A stretch of 64,000 bases of DNA from Eupeodes corollae (lineage: Eukaryota; Arthropoda; Insecta; Diptera; Syrphidae): NCBI RefSeq assembly GCF_945859685.1, contig NC_079148.1:50912421-50976420 (forward strand). Reading direction: 5' to 3'. Below the pieces are notes generated by a model, which ran no database searches, was not told the DNA's origin, and worked only from the letters and a program-made list of their open reading frames with translations. The stretch's first letter is position 1. Every line of letters begins with the position of its first letter. The position numbers were made by a program, and so were the translations under genes. Shown here piece after piece: positions 45,001 to 57,356 of the stretch.

Positions 45001-45990
45001 TTTGACAAATAAGATACTAACCATTTAAGAAAACCGAATCTTAATCCCATCCTCTCCAACTTTCTTAATAGAAATCTATGATGGACTCTATCGAACGCTT
45101 TCACAAAATCCGTGTACAAAACATCGACCTGCATTCTTTTTTCCAAAGCAGACAAACAAAAACTTGTAAACAGACACAAATTCGTAGTAGTGGAGCGACC
45201 ACTACAAAATCCATGCTGTCTCGAAGATATTATGTCTTTCACCGTGAAACTAAGTCTATTGAACACCAACTTTTCAAAAAATTTTGGAATCGCTGAAAGT
45301 TTTGAGACTGGTCTATAGTTCTTAATTGAGTGCTTCAGACCACTTTTATAAATAGGGCTGATGGATGTTATTTTCCACTCTTCTAGAAAAACCTTAGAAT
45401 GGAGCGATTTATTAAAAATAATTTTTAGTCCTTCACAAAGCGAAACAGCACATGCCGATATCAAAAGAGGAGGAATCAAATCTACTCCAGCTTTTATATT
45501 AATATCAAGAGAAACTAAGCCTTCAAATACTTCTTGATCACATAGAGAAAACACATTAAAATCAATTTGAGAACTAATATCACTAAACAGGTTTTCACTA
45601 TTAGGTATAATGTCTATATTATAATTCGCTTGAAAAAAATTAGCAAAAAGATTACATGTAGCTTCAGTACTATGGGAGGTCTCTCCATCAAGCTCCATAG
45701 AGCTAGGAAAAGCAGAACTTTTGCGTTTAGAATTTACAAAAACAACCCAAAAAGATTTCGAGTTGCATTTGATATTCCTTTCAACTGAACTTATAAATTG
45801 TGAACATAGAAATCTACTCAAAAAATCAAATTCCCGTCGCAGTTGCATAAAACGAATTCTATATTCAGATTTGCCTGTTAACTTAAATCTCTTTAAAGCC
45901 TTGTTTTTTACATTTTCTAAATTCGAAAGTCTTTTATTGAACCAGGGAGATTTAAAAGACGTTCTCTTTCGAACTACTAATCATTTTTAA
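42070..45990 (-). mobile_element. Jockey-like LINE split by a nested RTE element
   Basis: On the minus strand the element runs from about 45990 (SPWFNKRLSNLENVKNKALK) through the RT N-terminus (KNYRPVSKLSAIPKFFEKLV, QHGFCSGRSTTTNL) and motif A (DVLYTDFVKAFDRVHH) to LSNRK at 45007. It resumes at 43064 with QIVKTEGNQ, motif B (LSGLPQGSHLGPILFNFFVND) and motif C (CLMFADDLKLYF), then a C-terminal region to about 42250 (LILPIREYYCVIWSPFYQ). The 3' end near 42070 reads, on the minus strand, as AATAAAGAAATAAATAAAC. The two halves join in frame without the insert. Stops near 42825 and 42440 show decay, and the 5' endonuclease region is missing. Confidence 0.87.
43079..44992 (+). mobile_element. RTE-type LINE nested in the jockey-like LINE, 14 bp target duplication
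   Basis: Flanked by GTTTTCGATTTGAC at 43065-43078 and 44993-45006. It holds the linker after the endonuclease (NPWFDDECRQAHAGKQEAYK), RT N-terminal blocks (KAAGADGIAAELFKAAG, NYRGISLLNIAYKILS), then GPYQCGFRPGK joined abruptly at about 43970 to sequence from the motif B region (DDGEC, then the KKGFRQGDALSCDFFNIVLE frame), motif C (LLGYADDIDIIGRSK) and a C-terminal domain (44587-44976, GRPRLRWRTQVGEDLNQL). About 200 bases containing RT motif A (FIDFKAAYD in a sister copy) are deleted, so it cannot copy itself. The 3' end is GGACTGTAGCGCCACC (44968-44983) plus TTCGATTCG, without AAGT units. Confidence 0.92.
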
Positions 45991-48228
45991 AGAAGTACGG
46001 ACTAATTATTTCACTAATTCAACAGTCACTTCTGTAAATTTGACGATATCTCATTTGAGGACTTCATCACTCTTAAAACGGCAGTATTCTCTATTGACTT
46101 ATCTATTCAACCAAAAGTGAGCTTAGTCACCAAACTAAATTTGAACAGTACGTAAATATTTCGAACAGAAACGTGAAAAAACAAAATCAATTTGCCCAAT
46201 TTGGAAGAGTAGTTCAGGCGTCAGTTTATTTACATACATTATAAATTGACAAATTGAACTAAAACACTTGACATCTGACAAAATTGCCGCTAGTTAAAAT
46301 AGTGCTACCAACTTGAATTTCTATACCTCTAAGAAATAAACACAAATTATAATGATCTGAAGAAATTTTTCATTTAACGGTGTAAAAGTATTTGGTAACA
46401 TCTGTATGTCAAAATACTGAAGGAAGAGATCTTGGGAGATGGCGTTAAAATGGGTTCATCGATAGAATAACGACCTGAAGCACATAAAACATCAAAACTA
46501 GCCAACAAATATTTTTGGATAACAAAGTTGATGTCATCGAATGATCTTCACAAAACTGTCATCGGACATAAGCCATTGACATTACTGGTGTTTTGTTTTT
46601 GTTTTGAAAAAGTCATAAATGCAGTACAGTGTACAGTAGAAATCGCGTTGTGGATAGAGATTTGACTTTTATTCGAGTATCGAAAACAATTTTTGAGATT
46701 TTAATTTGTAGATGTTGGTACGTTTGATACTTTCTTGATTCTCGATGGCAGAGTGGGGTTCAACTAACAACTCAAGATGAATTTTGACATTTGGGTACAA
46801 TTATTATCCACATTTTTTGGCATTCTATTAATAGTATAGCAAAAAATATCTATAAAAACCATCGGCAGTAGCCACATTTTTGTATTTAAAATTTAATACA
46901 ACTGAAAGTAGACCTGTCAGAATAATAATAAAAAAAAAAACAGAAATAGAAGAAAGTTTTGTAAAAATCAAAAGTTAAAATTAACTTCAGCAAAAAATAA
47001 ACTAACTAAAACTAATAAAGAGGACAATTTTCAAGAAAAAATGGTAAGAAAACATCTGGAAATTTATTTTCTACAAAACAGTTAATTTCAAAGTTTTAAT
47101 CAAACAATTTGACATAAAATAAAAACTTCAAAAAAGGGATTTGTTCGTAAACTACTACATTAACATGTGTTGTTGAAGTGAGCTTGAAGCCCGTCTCAAT
47201 TCTTAATATAACTGAAACGAGTTGAAATGAGCTTGATTTGACTCGGTACCGGTCGGGGATCGGATTTGAGTTAAAATTTGTGAAGAAAAACCTTTGTGGA
47301 GGAGTTGGTTTTACAGATAATGCATTATTTTCTGTAATTGCATCTTTGTGTACAAAAAATATAGATTTGTTTTAATCAAATAAAAAATTGCACATGCAGT
47401 AGGTAGCATATTCTTATATGGTGAACTATTCAGTCCTTCATTGTTTAACACGAATCAAACTATCTCACTTGCACTCCATAAGAAACATCGAAACACCATT
47501 TGCATTTTAGAAAGTGCTGTCGAGCTTAATCATTTTTAAATCTTTTTGTGCGGTGGAAAAGATTTATTTAACTGAGATAAACCTTTGGTGGAAACATAGC
47601 AAAACTTAACTATCTTTTCTATTGTTTCCTCTTGAAAAAATAAGTTAGTCCATTTTCATTAACAAAACTAAATAATATCAACAGTAACAGATTGAGAAAA
47701 TACATAATACAACTACTCAACGAACACAGCCATCAAGATACAAATGCAATATCAATCGTACCAACATTTGAGAACGAAATCAAAAAAGATCCATTCGAGA
47801 CTCGTATAAATGTCAAAAACCCATCCGTAGTCAGATTCTATTTTAACTTTTATCGCTAGTATTCATACTGCGGATATTTTTTTACACGATTTTAAACGAA
47901 TAACAATTCGTGTAGAATCCTACTATACTATTGATAGGTTTTCCAACAAAACACGGGTAATGTAATTACTTGCTCGGATTTGAAATGAACTGACTTTTGC
48001 TTGCCTGTCTATAAATGTTTTCAATTTTTATTACTCCTACTTTAGTTCTCCTAACGCTCAGAAAGGAAACCTGGAAAGTATCTTTTTTAGACACATTGAA
48101 ACCAAATTTATTATAGGAGTTTTCAATATTTCGCAACATTACACCACTTAATTGTATTCTATTTTATTAATTAATTGTAAACAAATATTTAGTTGCATTT
48201 TTTTAAGCCAACTCCACTAAGTTCTTAA
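45991..48228. other. Non-coding stretch with one dispersed repeat
   Basis: Mostly AT-rich sequence with no supported gene. It contains the second copy of an unclassified repeat (46815-47140). It may be intronic to the VOPP1/WBP1-like gene, but that cannot be shown. Confidence 0.4.
46815..47140 (+). repeat. Unclassified dispersed repeat, copy 2
   Basis: Matches 31176-31505 along most of its length with substitutions and small indels. The similarity starts at TTTTTTGGC and ends near AATAAAAACTTCAA in both copies. It has no coding potential. Confidence 0.7.
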
Positions 48229-49325
48229 CTTCCCATAGGAAGTTATTTCAATAAGTTCGATTTGTCAAATTGAAGTTCCCTAGAGTCGATATAAAAGATT
48301 TTTGGAAAAAATCCAATCATTGGTTTTTTTATAAATCAAAAAAAAACTAAAAAAAATGTGTCATCTCGAAAATTTTACGAATACAAAATGATTTTACCTC
48401 CAAAACAGTTTTGTGCAACGGTAAATAACGTTTTTAACATCTGGTAAAATTTTGGAAAAATCGAATTTACAGTATTTCTTATAAAAAATAAAAACCTAAA
48501 TAAAAATTTCTCAAAGTTGGTAAAAATTTAATATCTTTTCAAAAATTTAAGATTATGGCTTCCAACTAATTTCAACTTATAAGAAATATTGTTTACAATA
48601 TTCAAAACAATTTTGAAAAGAATCGAATTGACAGTTTTTTTTTACAAAATATAAAAACCTGAACAAAAAAACTAATAAAAGTTGGTCAAAATTGATTTTC
48701 GACTCAAATATCTTTTAAAAAATTTAAGATACTGGCTTGAAGTTAATTTTATCTTCAAAAAAAAATGTTTTCAACATTCAGTAAAATTTTGAGAAAAATC
48801 GAATTGACAATTTTTTACAAAAAAAAAACTAACAAAAAAACAATACTAAAACTTGGTAAAATTTTACGTCTGACTCAATAGCTTTTCAAAAACTAAAAAT
48901 ATTGTCTTCAAACTTTTTACACAGAAAATATTGTTTTCAATATTCAGTAGGTTTTTTGTAAAAATTCAAAAGTCTGTTATTCCATAAAAAAATAAAATCT
49001 ACAAAAAATCAAATTTGGTAAAAATTGATGTTCGGTTCTTGATATCTCTCAAATTAATTTCATTCAACCAATTTGCAAAAATCTAAGAAATACTACTTAA
49101 ATTGGTAAAAATTTGTTTTCGAATAAAAATGTGTTTAACAAAACTAGATTTTCAAACTAAACTATTTCTTTATATGAAAAATATTGTTAGTAATTTTAAA
49201 TTTTCAAGAATAATTCACCTGACAACTTTTTTAACCCACCATGAAAACTTTCAAACTTTAAAGCAAGACAAATCGACAGAGGGGATGGAAAGTTATCAGT
49301 GTGGATCGCATCCCAGCCTCTTTTT
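48229..49325 (+). mobile_element. Repeat-cored dispersed element, copy 3
   Basis: The left end TTAACTTCCCATAGGAAGTT is the same palindrome as in copy 2. Several divergent roughly 175 bp monomers follow. The right end (49263-49325) has GACAAATCGACAGAGG, GGAAAGTTATCAGTGTGG, CGCATCCCAGCC and TCTTTTT. Most of the head is deleted. Confidence 0.68.
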
Positions 49326-49339
49326 AAATTGTTGATTTT

Positions 49340-49975
49340 AACAAGAAACCGTAAAGTTTAGGTTTTTTCGTCGTCTATCCTTCAAGAACAAGCCAATTTA
49401 TCGACTCCAAAAAAAAATTAATTTTACAGATAATAACACAGAAAGATGCAGAGATGAATTTCAAAACAATGCGTGATTTTTCGCTATAACATTTTTAAAA
49501 AATAAAAAATTTGGTTGACCCAAAATAATTCACGAAGTTCACTAGCTTCAATAAAATTTCACATTCAAAATTGATTTTCGACTCGACTATCTTGGCAAAA
49601 ATTTAAGATATGGACTTAAAACTAATTTTTTATTATAAAAAAATATTGTTTTCACAATCAGTAAATTTTTTATAAAAATCCAACAGTCAGTTTTTTCACA
49701 AAAATGAAATCTACAAAAATTGATAAAATTGGATTTTAAAATCAAACTTACTTTTTTTGATATATTGTTGTTAAAATTTAAATATTTTTTTTGAAAAATT
49801 CAATGGACAAATTTTTTTACAAAACAAGAAAAACTACAAAAAAAGTCATAATAAATTGTTTTGGACTCTAGTATTATGAGAACAAAGAAAGATATTGACT
49901 TCGTGAATTTTGTGAACTTTTAGACGGATGGGAAATTATCCGCGAAAGTTCGCATCCCAGCCTCCTTTTTTAACA
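49340..49975 (+). mobile_element. Repeat-cored dispersed element, copy 4 (left end missing)
   Basis: It begins inside the head region (CGTCTATCCTTCAAGAAC, then TTTTACAGATAATAAC), has two or three worn monomers, and ends with GGATGGGAAATTATC and CGCATCCCAGCC followed by a T-run. It abuts copy 3. Confidence 0.6.
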
Positions 49976-50104
49976 ATTTTAAACATTTCTATCCCCGAAA
50001 ACAAGCAAAAAAAGGACATGCTACCAAATATGTATTTGAACCACATATTTTTAATAAATTAAATAATTAGGTTAGAGTGGCTGTCTAGATATCATTGACA
50101 CACG

Positions 50105-52190
50105 TAGACCTCAAGGGTCCATTGTGATACCACTAATGAGGTTACTCATGGGAGTAATGAATTTAAACAAACCATTTTGTGCTTTTAATAAAGTTAGAGA
50201 GACGTTTTGTGTCAATATTTGCCAGTTCACTGGTATTATCGAAGAAGGGATTACCGAGAAAGTAATTCCTTCTAATGGAGAGTGCTGGACATGTACATAG
50301 AAGGTGTTGGACTGTTTCCTCTTCCTCCTCGTCCATGCAGCTTCTACAGAAGTCATTTGTGTAGACCCCTAGCCTCAGAGCATGTCTACCTATGAGGCAG
50401 TGTCCCGTTATTACTCCAATTGTAGAGCTTATACTTTGTCTGCTTAGTGATATCAAGCCTTTTGACCGTTTTAAGTCAATACTTGGCCATATTTGCTTGG
50501 TTGCCAGGCAGGTGGTACTTTGTGACCATCTAGTATTTGTTGTTTCTAAAGCATATTGCTTGAGAAGATATTTGCATGTAGCAAGTGGTGTTCCTATGTT
50601 ATGTTTTTGTCTAATATAAGGCAGAAGTGTTCCGTTTTTGGCGAGCTCATCGGCTTTGCAATTTCCCGGAATGTCTCTGTGGCCCGGCACCCAAATGAGG
50701 TGAATGTTAAACTGTTCCGTCATCTCCTTCAGAGATGATTGACAATCGTGGACTGTTCGAGAGTTTGTGGAGACAGACGCGAGAGATTTAAGAGCGGCTT
50801 GGCTGTCCGAGAAGATTCGTATATCCTTACAAGATATAACGTTTTCTTTGAGCCAGGATAGTGCTTCTTTTATCGCCATTACTTCTGCCTGGAATACACT
50901 ACATTGATTGGGAAGTCTATAGGATAGACTGAGATTCAGTTGTTCTGAAAAGATACCACTTCCAACTCCGTGATCGGTCTTTGAACCGTCAGTGTAGAAG
51001 TGTACCGCATCGTCTTCCAGGGGTCCCTCTTCTTCCCAGGAGGATCTTGAAGGGATGGACACATGGAATCTTTTACCAAATACCATTTTGGGGTGGTATA
51101 GTCTAAGCGATCTGGGATAGATTTGAAATTGTCTAGAATGGTTGTATGTCCAGTATTGTTACTGGTCCATTGAGAGGTGGCTCTAAGCCTTACACATGAG
51201 TTGGCAGCCACCTTTTTAGAGAAGATGTCAAGTGGTGTTAGGTTTAAAAGCACTTCAAGTGCTGCGGTTGGTGTTGTGCGAAGTGCTCCTGTGATGCACA
51301 TACCTGCTGACCGCTGGACTTTAATGAGTTTATTTAGATTTACCATCTTATCCAGTGCGGTCCACCATACGACGGCTCCATAAATGAGTATCGGCCTGAT
51401 TACCGAAGTGTATAGCCAGTGGGTTATTTTTGGGGAGAAGCCCCATTTTGATCCTATGGCCTTTTTACAAGTAAAAAGCGCTACAGTAGCCTTTTTGACT
51501 CTTTCATCAATATTTGCCTTCCAATTTAGTTTTTTGTCTAAAATGAGGCCCAAATATTTAGCTTAATGGTATTCCTTTAATCTTTGGTGGGCTAATCTGA
51601 GGAATTTTATATCTTCTCGAGAAGAGTATTAATTCTGTTTTGTGTGGGTTGACGTCCAATCCACATTGATTAGCCCATTTAGTCAGCCTGTTTAGGGCAT
51701 TTTGTAGGAGTTCTGAGAGAACTTGGGGGTGCTTCCCAGATACGGATATCGCAACGTCATCAGCGTAGGCAATCACCTTGAAATCAAATAAGTACTCACC
51801 TCTCTCATTTATATCAGAGCTACCCCATACCGTGTGATGGGCGTTAGCGTCTGAACCAATTAGGAGACCAACTTTTTTCGATTGCGCGTCCGCAATTGCC
51901 TTCCTCAAGGTGTTTCCTGGAATTGGGCTGTCGTGGCCAAGGTAGGAGGATATGAGCCAGTAGGTGGCTTTATCTGTTGTTAGGACAGCGGTGGTGGTGT
52001 CCTTGTCGCTGTAATTGGGGAGTAAAAATATGTATAAGTCATTTTTTACTAACATGCATGACCTTGGTTCACCTTTCTCCGATGCATATAATATTTTATA
52101 GCCAGGAGTCCTGAGACCTCTGATGATGGAGTTTGAGACCCACGGCTCCTGTATTAAGACGATGAATAATTAGTACATTTTGTTGATGTG
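50105..52190 (-). mobile_element. I/Loa-like LINE with RNase H domain and internal deletion
   Basis: Minus strand, 5' to 3'. Endonuclease N-terminus about 52185-51790 (VLIQEPWVSNS, then LLIGSDANAHHTVWGSSD). This runs in frame into RT motif C (YLFDF joined to KVIAYADDVAISVSG), so the rest of the endonuclease and RT motifs A and B are deleted. The RT C-terminus follows one frame over (51553-50936; LNWKANIDERVKKA, RPILIYGAVVWW). The last part is an RNase H domain (51000-50600) with all four acidic positions: HFYTDGSKTD, FQAEVMAIKEA, IFSDSQAALK and NCKADELAKNG. A Cys/His cluster (CRSCMDEEEEETVQHLLCTC) follows. RNase H after RT marks the I, Loa and R1-related clades; the endonuclease style favours Loa. 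Confidence 0.85.
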
Positions 52191-54057
52191 AATTAGATGT
52201 GGTGCTATTTTTTGATGGGAAAAACTTGACATGTCCAAAGGAATGGACCAAATTTGATTCCAATTTTGTGTGTACTTATTTACATGCTTAAAAACTGATT
52301 TTAAAAAATCGGTTCTTTCACTTCATAAAATTGATGATTGTTGTCGGTGTTATTTTTTGTTGACCGCAACTGTGTGTATATACAATCATAAATATATATA
52401 TATATATGTACAGATTCATCTACACAAGTATTATATCTTTGTTATAACAAAGAATTTAAAGAGTGAGGGTGAGCGAGGTGAATTTGGGTTGTTTCAATTT
52501 AATTTTATTGATTCTGAGCATAGTTTGTGTGGCATGAAAAGTTGAAAACCATCAGAGGTTATATGTAGTCGTATAAGCAAGGAAGCAGCAGCAGAGTGTA
52601 GTTAATCACTTTTGAATGGACACACAAATTAAGTTGGGACTTTTTTATGCACATACCTAAATGATAAATCAAACTTTAAACTTTTTAGCACGGATAAAAG
52701 TTTTCGAATAGACAAAGTTAACAAGGCATTATTTTTGAAACTAATTGGATTTGACATTTGTATTAAATGTTTTTGATGTGTTTTTTTTTTTGTATACATT
52801 TATAAATATATTTTTGTATCTTAAGATTTAAGGCTGTAAAATTTCATATATAAAAGATCAAAGAAATTTCTTAAATAATTGATGATGGAAAAAAGAAGAA
52901 ACAAAAAAGTGGATATATACGGGATATAATAATGGCCTATTCCATAAATGACCACTCACTTTTTCAAAGCCCTTATCTTCTTTTTTACAAAAAAAGGTGA
53001 AGAAAAAAAGTTTAATGATTTGGAAAGGTGCTGGGAGCAAAAAGGTAGATCTATTTTGAATCTGTTTCTGAAAAGTGTAGTTCAAAGAATACAATTTCTA
53101 TAGAAATAATGTCAACGATGCTTCTATTAATATACGTCATATTCAGTAGCAGTTGTACGTCGGTAGAGTCCTTCTTTAAGTAAAATGTGGGCTATATCAA
53201 AAAATAATAAACAAATATTCAAAGCAATAGAAACGGCTAAATCAAAGGCTTAAAGTACATAAACTACCAAAGTTTAAACATGTACTAGTATTACATAAGA
53301 AGACTGCATTAATGAATGAACTTAGGGACTTTTTTGCTTTGAAATGATTCCTCATGTCATGACGTCCGTCCCACCCTTCAGTATTTGCTTTTCTCATTAG
53401 ATCATCAAATCGAATAGTGACCCCAAATAATGGTCTGATTTAAATTGACAGAACTAAATTAGCTCGTATTTTTGCCCATGGCACGTGTCAATATCCGTAC
53501 CTATACCCAGAACCTATCTATACAAATACTATATGTACGAATTTTTGAAATCAACGTTTCAGCTTAGGTCATTATTCTATACATACATATAAACATACCT
53601 AAAGAATACATTTTGTATTGATTGGTGCTATACTGTGAAAAAGTGGGTGCTGCAGGTGTCCATGTATAAAAATAAAGTATATCTTTGTTTACGCTGATTT
53701 AGCAGGTTAAGCTTTTATATAATTCTATTTTTCTCCCTTCTTCAAAACTGTGGGTAATCCTAAAATTGAATTCTTTTCTTTAGACATTGTTATGACATTG
53801 GTATTGTTAGAGAAAAATATTAAGGGTATCTTTTTGTGTTAAAAAGAGGATTTGGTAGAGTTACAATGACCTATACAATTTGTTGTCCTCTTGTAAATAA
53901 TATCATCTATAAAAACCTTACGTCGCTTATGAGTTTTGCACATAACTTCACAAATATTATGTAGATACGACATTTTATTATTATAACAAAAACAAATAAT
54001 GTAAGCACTTTTATTATAAATCTCTATGTTGATTTGTCTGAAGGCACTAAACTACGG
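52191..54057. other. AT-rich single-copy stretch
   Basis: No gene or recognised transposon. An AT run lies near 52395-52409. It could be intronic to the VOPP1/WBP1-like gene if that gene's later exons are beyond the window. Confidence 0.4.
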
Positions 54058-54992
54058 AACTACTGGTTCGATTGAAACAATATCTTTCAGTTTTAAAAAG
54101 CCCATTTACTAAAGAAGGCTATAAGCACCATTAGCGGCAGCATACACATATTTAGTATTTATTTATTTCTTGAAGAACTATAAAAGACTCTGATCACTGG
54201 CATAGGGCGTTTTTATTTTATAGTTTAGAGCAGAGTCTTACTTGTCAAAAAAAATGTGTCCTCCTTTTTGCCTCTGATTGTTCAAAGCCTCAAATTTGTG
54301 TTTCTTTTTTGTTCTGAACTTATTCTGAGCTTGTCCAATGAGCTCACAATAAAATAATTGAGCAGACCGAGTAGAATACTGAATAAGAGTCTTCATCTTC
54401 ACTTTTTTTCACGTTTTTTTTTTTTTTTCATTTTAAATTAAGTTTTTAATCTTATTTCTTGTTTCTGTAGAAGAAAATAACAAATAAATTGACATACGAG
54501 TACATATGTCAAATAGTGACACCTTAGTATTCAGTTTTATTGATATGCTCCGACTCTTTTCAGAACTCTTTTCTGAATTAAAAAAAAAAAACGCCCATAG
54601 CCAAATACATTCTAATAAAGATATAAATACTCGGTAGCCATCTTGGTTTGCCTACAAGCTAAACCGAAAATCAGACTTATAAACTCATTTAAGTATGCGT
54701 CACATTTCTCCTCTAATTTATGAAATTTCCCCTAAAAACTCAGCAGTTAATTCTATGCATACGTAAAAACACGTCGATTTTTATCGTTGAATTTGTCCAC
54801 ATTACAAATTCAACAATTTAAACAAATGGGTTTTGAAGGGCGATACTTACGAAAGATTTATATCTTCATATAGAGTGTTTTTGCCTATAGTTTTAAGTTG
54901 ACCATAAAAACAAAGAAGTGGTTCTAAATTTTTAAATAACTACGAAATCTGAACATGTCTTATCTATCACACACCTTAAATGTTAACTGTTA

Positions 54993-55815
54993 AGCTGTAT
55001 TCACATGAGGGCGACCAACGAACGACGAATTAACGAATATTCGTCGATTTTGATATTTCTTTCACATAAGAATTATTAATTCGTCGCAAGTGAATTTTGA
55101 CTTTGACAACCGAAAACAAAACAAGAATGATTTTTTAAGGTTAAGTACGTGCGATTATTTTATTCGTTGCGAGTGCGGATAATGTGGAACGCGAATAAAG
55201 TTTGACAGTTCGTATCAACTTCAATTTTTTTCGTGACGAATGAATTTGTTTTCTTGAATTTATAAATTATTACATTGAAAAGTAAAAGTATGCAACATAA
55301 ATCAAATAGAAACTATATTTCTATTGTTTTGTTAAGGATTTGACCTCTTTCACACGAGACGGTTTCGTCCGTACTTTAAAAATCCCTACGTTTTTTTTTC
55401 GAACGGACTTGGTTTTCACATAAAACGTATTTTCGCCGCGATTTGTCTACGTTTGGTTATATTTTAGATATTTTTCTTTAGTACAAGTGACCACAAAAAC
55501 GGACGGCAGATGAATAAAAATCGTCTTTTGTGAATGCGTTCGCGTAGTCACGTACGCCACTGATAAGACGGCGACGGCCCGGTCGCCGTATATTTCAGTC
55601 GTTGAGACGGCTGTTTTAAATCGTTCGTACGGAAAAAACCCGCTTTAGTTAAATTTATTAGTTTACTATCAAGTGCTCACGGATAAAAACCGTGCGGATT
55701 TTAACCGTACAGACGAAACCGTCTTGTGTGAAAGAGGCCTTTGTGTGGAAATATGTCTTCAAACGTATATAAACTCACATTTTGTAATTCATTCGTCGTT
55801 CGTTGGTCGCACTCT
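54993..55815. mobile_element. Harbinger-like MITE, outer (unit 1)
   Basis: The inverted ends share GCGACCAACGAACGACGAAT (left at about 55011, inverted on the right at about 55790-55810). TTA flanks both sides (54990-54992 and 55816-55818), although the last bases of the right end seem lost. It lies against RTE sequence on its right. A second MITE is inserted in it. Non-coding. Confidence 0.62.
55342..55739. mobile_element. Harbinger-like MITE, inner (unit 1)
   Basis: A 398 bp element. The left end is GACCTCTTTCACACGAGACG and the inverted right end GGCCTCTTTCACACAAGACG; similarity continues through GTTTCGTC. TTT flanks both sides (55339-55341 and 55740-55742). Ends of the CTCTTTCACACGAG type with a 3 bp duplication fit PIF/Harbinger, though its usual target is TWA. 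Non-coding. Confidence 0.72.
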
Positions 55816-55818
55816 TTA

Positions 55819-56920
55819 GATGACCGCAAATACTTCATCTTGCCCTCATTGACCGCTAACGCATCTTGCACATAAGCAACGAACTGCGAACTTTTGACTT
55901 TTCTATCACATGAGCTTTATTTATATTGGCAGACAGCGACGAATTGTCAATTTATAATAACCCTTTTCTCCGTATATACTTCAGCCATGTTCTTTCACAA
56001 AAAAAAAACAAGAGTGGTATAATTTTGAGGTTAAGTTGACCGCGAACAATTTATTCGTTGCAGTGTGGATGGTATGTGGAACACGAATAGAGTTTGACAG
56101 TTCCTAGCAACCACACTGCAATTCGTCACTACCAAATTGTTTTTACAAAATGTTCTTGCTTTAGAGAACAAAATGTAAATTGTATTATCCTAACATAAGT
56201 GTCAATTGGTTTCTTATAATTAAAATGTGTTTTGTTTGAAATTGACTTTTTGAAATGTGTAAAATGAATTTTGTTCGTCCATTCGTTGTTCGCTCTCATG
56301 AGTGTGCAAGGCCCTTAAACCTATTTTCTCCGCGTCCGTCGCAATCAAAAACACGCCATTGACATCACGTTTATGTCAATATCATCGGCGTATCCGAGTA
56401 ATTCGATGGACCTTTCGAAGATTGTTCCCCTAGCATTGACGGTTGAGTTTTTCACAATTCTTTCTGGGTGGATGTGGAAGAAGTCGCCTGACTATGCATC
56501 GCCTTGTCTAAAACATTTTTTGATATAAGAAGCATCGGTTAGATCTTTTTCAACCTTAATAGAGCAAAAAAAAAAACGGATAAGTTTAACGGGGATGCCT
56601 AAACTAAACATTGCTTTGTAAAGCTGTTCCCTATAGATGCTGTCATAAGCGGCTTTAAAATCGATAAGAGATGGTGGGTATCGATTTGAAGTTGAATATG
56701 AATATTTAGTCAATGGTGGACTTTCCTGATCTGAAACCACACTGATATAAATTTGTCAGGTTGTTGGCGAAATACTTCACACGTTCACATAATACGGCAG
56801 AAAGGATCTTAAATGCTATGTGCAGGAGACTGATGCCTCTGCAGTTTGAGGAATTCAGAGATTCTCCTTTCTAGAGTATTGGCAAACTATGCTGAGATTC
56901 AACTTATCGGACATGTGAAA
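55819..56920 (-). mobile_element. RTE remnant interrupted by a MITE (unit 1)
   Basis: Pieces of an RTE reverse transcriptase on the minus strand. The short piece 55819-55859 corresponds to the VNEGKTK region. The longer piece 56319-56920 includes YADDI-region sequence, YIKKCFRQGDA (56492 side), LIDFKAAYDSIYREQLYKAM (motif A) and blocks back to the SDKLNLSIVC-like region. It lacks both ends and has shifts. Confidence 0.8.
55860..56315. mobile_element. Harbinger-like MITE inside the RTE remnant (unit 1)
   Basis: TAA flanks both sides (55857-55859 and 56316-56318), and without the insert the RTE sequence GACCGCTAAACC is continuous, which proves the insertion. The ends are loosely inverted: CGCATCTTGCACATAAG on the left and AGGGCCTTGCACACTCATG inverted on the right. 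TAA is the preferred PIF/Harbinger target. Non-coding, 456 bp. Confidence 0.72.
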
Positions 56921-57356
56921 TTAGCATGCTAAAAATTAAATTGAAGCCTTATTATAAGAGATGTCTTTCAATACCTCATCAAATTCAAAATTGTATGCTG
57001 AGTAGACAGTTATACTTTAATACGATCAATATGTTAGCACAATAATTAGTTCCTTTCAAAGGTCCTCTGTGTTCTATATTCGCTAAGCGCACTTTCAAGA
57101 TGGCAAATATTTCTAAAAGGTTATCCATTTTGCGCTTTCAAAAGTAAATATAAATAAAACCCATATTAAATAATTGTAGACGGTTTTAACAATTTGAATG
57201 CATTGTGCAATAGTTAAGCGATTCACCGATTTCGTAAAAATCAAAATTTCAACTGAACAAAATGTATTAAACAACTTAGTTTGAAACATGTCGAATTCCA
57301 GCACTATACTTTTAAAACCGCAAAATGGATAACCCGTTACAATAACAATACACAAA

